DNA from: Prorocentrum cordatum
Taxonomy: Eukaryota > Sar > Dinophyceae > Prorocentrales > Prorocentraceae
Reading direction: 5' to 3'
Length of the DNA: 20,000 nt
Assembly (NCBI GenBank): GCA_963575745.1
Contig: CAUYUJ010016880.1
Span: forward strand, 1-20,000
In this document: positions 17,441 to 20,000 of the stretch, one piece after another
How the letters are laid out: every line of letters begins with the position of its first letter
Numbering within the stretch: the first letter of the stretch is position 1
Notes under the pieces: model-generated
Databases searched by the model: none
Seen by the model: only the letters and a program-made list of their open reading frames with translations
Told to the model about the DNA's origin: nothing
Position numbers and translations under genes: made by a program

Positions 17441-18455
17441 CCGTGCGCCGCCCTCCTGGAGCGACCGCGACCAGCGCGCGGCGGTCCTGGGCGAAGTGCT
17501 CCGTTGGAGGCAGGCGCGCGGGGTTGATGTCGTTGCTCTGCAGGAAAGCGAGGGCGAGGAGGCGTACAAGGAGCTGGAGGCGGAATTCCAATTGGTTGGC
17601 GTGGCCCATGCGCACGAGTCCAGGGGGTACGTGCACCTGTACGTGAGGCGCGGTCTGCGCGCGGAAGGCAAGGATTTGTCAGGGGAGGACCCGTGCGTGC
17701 TGTGCCGGGTCGAAGTTCCCGTAGGCGGGGGCGCGGGCGGCGCGGGGTGGGTGAACGTGGCCGCGGTCCACTTGCCCGCGGGTGCGGCATGGGAGCGGCG
17801 TCACGCGATACTTCGGAAGATTACGAGGACTTGCGCGGAAGGTTGCGACCGGCTGCTCATTGTGGGCGACATGAACTGCACGGACTCCCAGGTGCAGGCC
17901 GCTGTGGAGCAGCTGCGTTTGAAGGACACCTGGTACGAGGGTCGTTCTTGGGGCTGCCCCGGGAACAAGTTTTACTCGGGTCTCGGCGAGAGGGGGGCTG
18001 TCGGACAGAGACGGGACCGGGTCATGTTCGGGGCGGAGCTTTGTGCGGAGGTGCATTTGGTAGGGAAGGGGAAAGTGTTCTTCGAGGGCTGCGAATTCCA
18101 TGTGTCAGACCACTTTGGGCTGTTCGGGTATGTGCGTGCCCACGCGTGCTTCGGTTCTCGCGAGCATAAGATGAGGGCCATGGCGCAACGCTGCCGGCTC
18201 GCGCTCCAGGCGACGCGCGATCGGTCGCACCGGCTGGAGGGTGCCGAGGTCCAGAATCGGTTGCAGCAGGGGCGGGAGGCTGCGGCCTTGGCGAGGCAGC
18301 AGGCGCAGGACCGACACCGGGAGGCGTACTTGCGAACGCAGCAACGCGAGGCAGCCCGAAGACAGCGCCGTCGGGAAGAGCTGGTGTCCGCGGCGTTCGG
18401 GCCGCAGAGTTTGTTCGCGTCGGAGCGCCCGGCTCAGCCTCCGCCGAGCCCTGGA
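17430..18455 (+). CDS. EEP (exonuclease/endonuclease/phosphatase) domain of the Helentron
   Basis: Motifs in order: VDVVALQESEGEE (Glu 17544-17546), WVNVAAVHLPAG, LLIVGDMNCTDSQ (Asp 17868-17870, Asn 17874-17876), RRDRVMFG and FHVSDHFGLFGYV (Asp 18108-18110, His 18111-18113). With the N-terminal Asn in the previous piece the whole EEP catalytic set is present. These metal-dependent enzymes cleave phosphodiesters; Helentrons carry an AP-endonuclease-like EEP after the helicase, related to that of non-LTR retrotransposons. The tail (18170-18450) is Gln/Arg/Glu-rich and probably coiled. The original frame closes at TGA 18507-18509, but a -1 change near 18450 leads into the USP. Confidence 0.85.
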
Positions 18456-20000
18456 GAGATGACGTGCCTCGCGTGGATGGTATTCGCGCGGCTTCGTGGG
18501 ACAGCGTGAGTAGCGTGCCCGTCCGTGGGATGCCGCGGCCTGGGCATTCTTGCTACGTGGTCAGCGTGACGCAGCTGATGCTGCGGACGCCTGCCGTCTG
18601 GGAGTGGCTTCGATGGCACGCGGAGGGCGATTGCGAGGAGAGGGCCAGGGGGCGTTGCTGCGTCTGCGGGATGTGGGACACGCACAATCAGTTGGTGTCG
18701 CGACGCTGGCAGGGCGGACCCGTGAGCGTGCGGCGGCGAACGAATGTTGATAGCGAGGACGTTTTCCTCGGGTAGCCCAGTGAGTTCGACAACGAGTGGC
18801 AGCAGCATGATGTGTTTGCGTATTGGGGTAAGCTGATGTCGGCTGCGCGCCGCGGAGAGGAGTTGGCCGGAAGCTTTGCGTCGTGGGACCCCGAGAGCAT
18901 TCGTGCGACGAACATGCGCGTGACGCACGTGGATCGGATGTTCGGGTTTGTGATGGAGAAGCGGCAGAAATGCCGTCAGTGCGGGCACTTGTCCGTCTCG
19001 TACGAGGCGGAGGATGTTCTGAAGCTGCGGGTCCACGCGCGGCCCGGCGGGCCGATGATGTTGTCGGAAATGTACTCCGACTTTTTCGCGCCTGAACAAG
19101 TTGAGAAGAGCTGCCCAGCGTGTTGCCGCGCGGATGCCGACCGGGTTTGGCACGACCAGCAGACGCGACTCACGGGCGTGCCGCGCGTTTGGGTGGTTCA
19201 ATTGAGGAGGGGCCATGAGGCGCGGCAGCCCGTGTGGGTCGAAGAGCAACTGAGGCTGCATGGGCTTCCCCAGATGCAGCTGGTTGGCGTTGTGTACCAC
19301 AATGGGCAAACAGTGCATACCGGTCACTATACGACGTTGTGCCGCGTCCCTGACGGGGGATACGTTTTGTTTGACGACGACAAGCCGCCGCGCAGGATGC
19401 GAGGCGAGCCGGCGCACGTGAAGCCGAAGGAGGAGTACATGGCGGTGTACTGTCGCATGGGGCGCAGTCAGGGGCAGAGCGCCGACGCGGGGGCACCAGG
19501 GGTTGGCGGGGCGCCAGATGAGCAGAGCGGTGGAGGGGGGGGCGGGGCAGGCATCGGGGGTGGGGGAGCTGGCGGGAGTGAGGTGACTGGCGTCGGTGGC
19601 GGTGGCGCCGGCGGCGCGAGCGCCTCGGGTCTCGGCGCGCGTTGGCGCGCTGCGGGGCGGCAGCCTGCAGAGGTCGCGGCGGAGAGCGAGGCGGGGTCGA
19701 GCGTGCGGGCGCCGGTGCCGGTCCGGGCGGGTGCCCCGCTTACGCCGGAGCGCGAAGGGGGCGATGGTGTCCTCAGCTCGCCGGCCCCGGCCAGGCGCGT
19801 GCGGCGGAAGACTCCGGCTTCGCCGTCCGGGGAGATGCGCGGCGTCGATGCCGGCGGGGTCGCCGGGAGTGGCGCGGCGACGGCGAAGGGCGGGGTGCTC
19901 GGCGCCGCGCGTGCCGTGGGCGCGGCGGGCGGCCCGGGCGCGAGCGGCGGGGTCGCTGCGGGGTTGGGCTCTGTGCGCGGCGGAGGAGGGGGAGGGGGAG
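18452..20000 (+). CDS. ubiquitin-specific protease (USP, C19) domain, open to the right edge
   Basis: The frame holds the USP Cys box GMPRPGHSCYVVSVTQLML (nucleophile Cys 18551-18553), CCVCGMW, then after an in-frame TAG (18773-18775) EFDNEWQQHDVFAYWGKLM, the QQD-like helix. The zinc finger pairs are KCRQCGH and SCPACCRA, and the His box is HTGHYTTLCR (His 19325-19327) followed by GGYVLFDDDKPP with the third catalytic Asp/Asn (19373-19381). Thus the Cys, His and Asp of a de-ubiquitinase are all present, with its finger. After 19440 comes a Gly/Ala-rich tail with RRVRRKTPASPSGEM to the edge. The TAG sits between two conserved blocks, so it is not a natural end. The role in transposition is unknown; removing ubiquitin from element or host proteins is inferred. 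Confidence 0.8.

Larger units (their letters stand above)
2961..20000 (+). mobile_element. Helitron/Helentron-class autonomous element, incomplete at the right edge
   Basis: All supported coding pieces from 2961 onward are on the + strand and form one ordered set: N-terminal low-complexity and zinc-binding parts, DUF6570-like segment, HUH/two-Tyr Rep, PIF1 helicase, EEP nuclease and USP protease. Rep joined to a PIF1 helicase is diagnostic of Helitrons, and an EEP nuclease after the helicase is the mark of the Helentron branch. Neither terminus can be fixed: the right end is outside the window, and the left end may be at the 93-bp array or the hairpin near 1205 rather than at the start codon. 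The coding chain carries many frame changes and TAG codons, so this copy may be inactive or the consensus may be poor. Confidence 0.85.

Noticed and set aside
14424-18455. Programmed -1 ribosomal frameshifting as explanation for the frame changes
   Set aside because: Six such events in a row would be needed, and the joints I inspected do not show consistent X-XXY-YYZ slippery sites.
18434-19417. Minus-strand reading frame over the USP
   Set aside because: The + strand carries the complete USP Cys, finger and His boxes; the antisense frame shows none.

Overview
The window is eukaryotic, very G+C-rich DNA, and it is dominated from about 2961 to the right edge by one plus-strand mobile element of the Helitron class, most like the endonuclease-bearing Helentron/Helitron2 branch. 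The evidence is a chain of domains, all on the + strand and in the usual order: a DUF6570-like segment (8268-9896), a rolling-circle Rep domain with an HUH motif (11378-11386) and a paired-Tyr motif (12620-12634), a PIF1-type helicase with motif I at 14210-14233 and later motifs to about 15780, an endonuclease/exonuclease/phosphatase (EEP) domain (17404-18120), and a ubiquitin-specific protease (USP, peptidase C19) domain (18530-19440) that is open to the right edge. The host cannot be named from sequence alone. The composition, the low-complexity DNA and the protein style suggest a GC-rich protist or alga, perhaps a dinoflagellate; that is inference.

Region by region: 1-870 is a polypurine G/A-rich block; 890-1530 holds GC microsatellites, a 24-bp direct repeat, an 11-bp-stem hairpin and a GGGGCC-rich stretch; 1534-2340 is a tandem array of nine units spaced exactly 93 bp apart, each an imperfect palindrome; 2341-2972 holds 9-bp repeats and three diverged copies of a 112-140 bp sequence, the last of which runs into the putative start codon at 2961. 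From 2961 to about 8267 lies a fragmented N-terminal coding region: an acidic start, a possible cysteine-peptidase-like block (4245-4562), three PRIxGMTDFS acidic repeats, a Cys-rich motif, a CW-like zinc-finger start and five KRRLGRKTS-type basic repeats. The Helitron core and the C-terminal accessory enzymes follow.

The coding chain is broken by about sixteen frame changes and at least three in-frame TAG codons (8265, 10904, 18773). From the helicase to the USP, six successive changes are all in the -1 direction, as expected for single-base deletions. This is either long-read consensus error on a GC-rich template or real decay. Despite this, all the catalytic motifs I could look for (HUH, Tyr pair, Walker A and B, EEP N/E/D/N/SDH, USP Cys/His/Asp) are present. 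The likely division of labour is Rep nicking and joining, helicase unwinding, EEP for target or template processing, and USP for acting on host ubiquitin signals; the last two roles are inferred. No RNA genes, CRISPR arrays or convincing minus-strand genes were seen.
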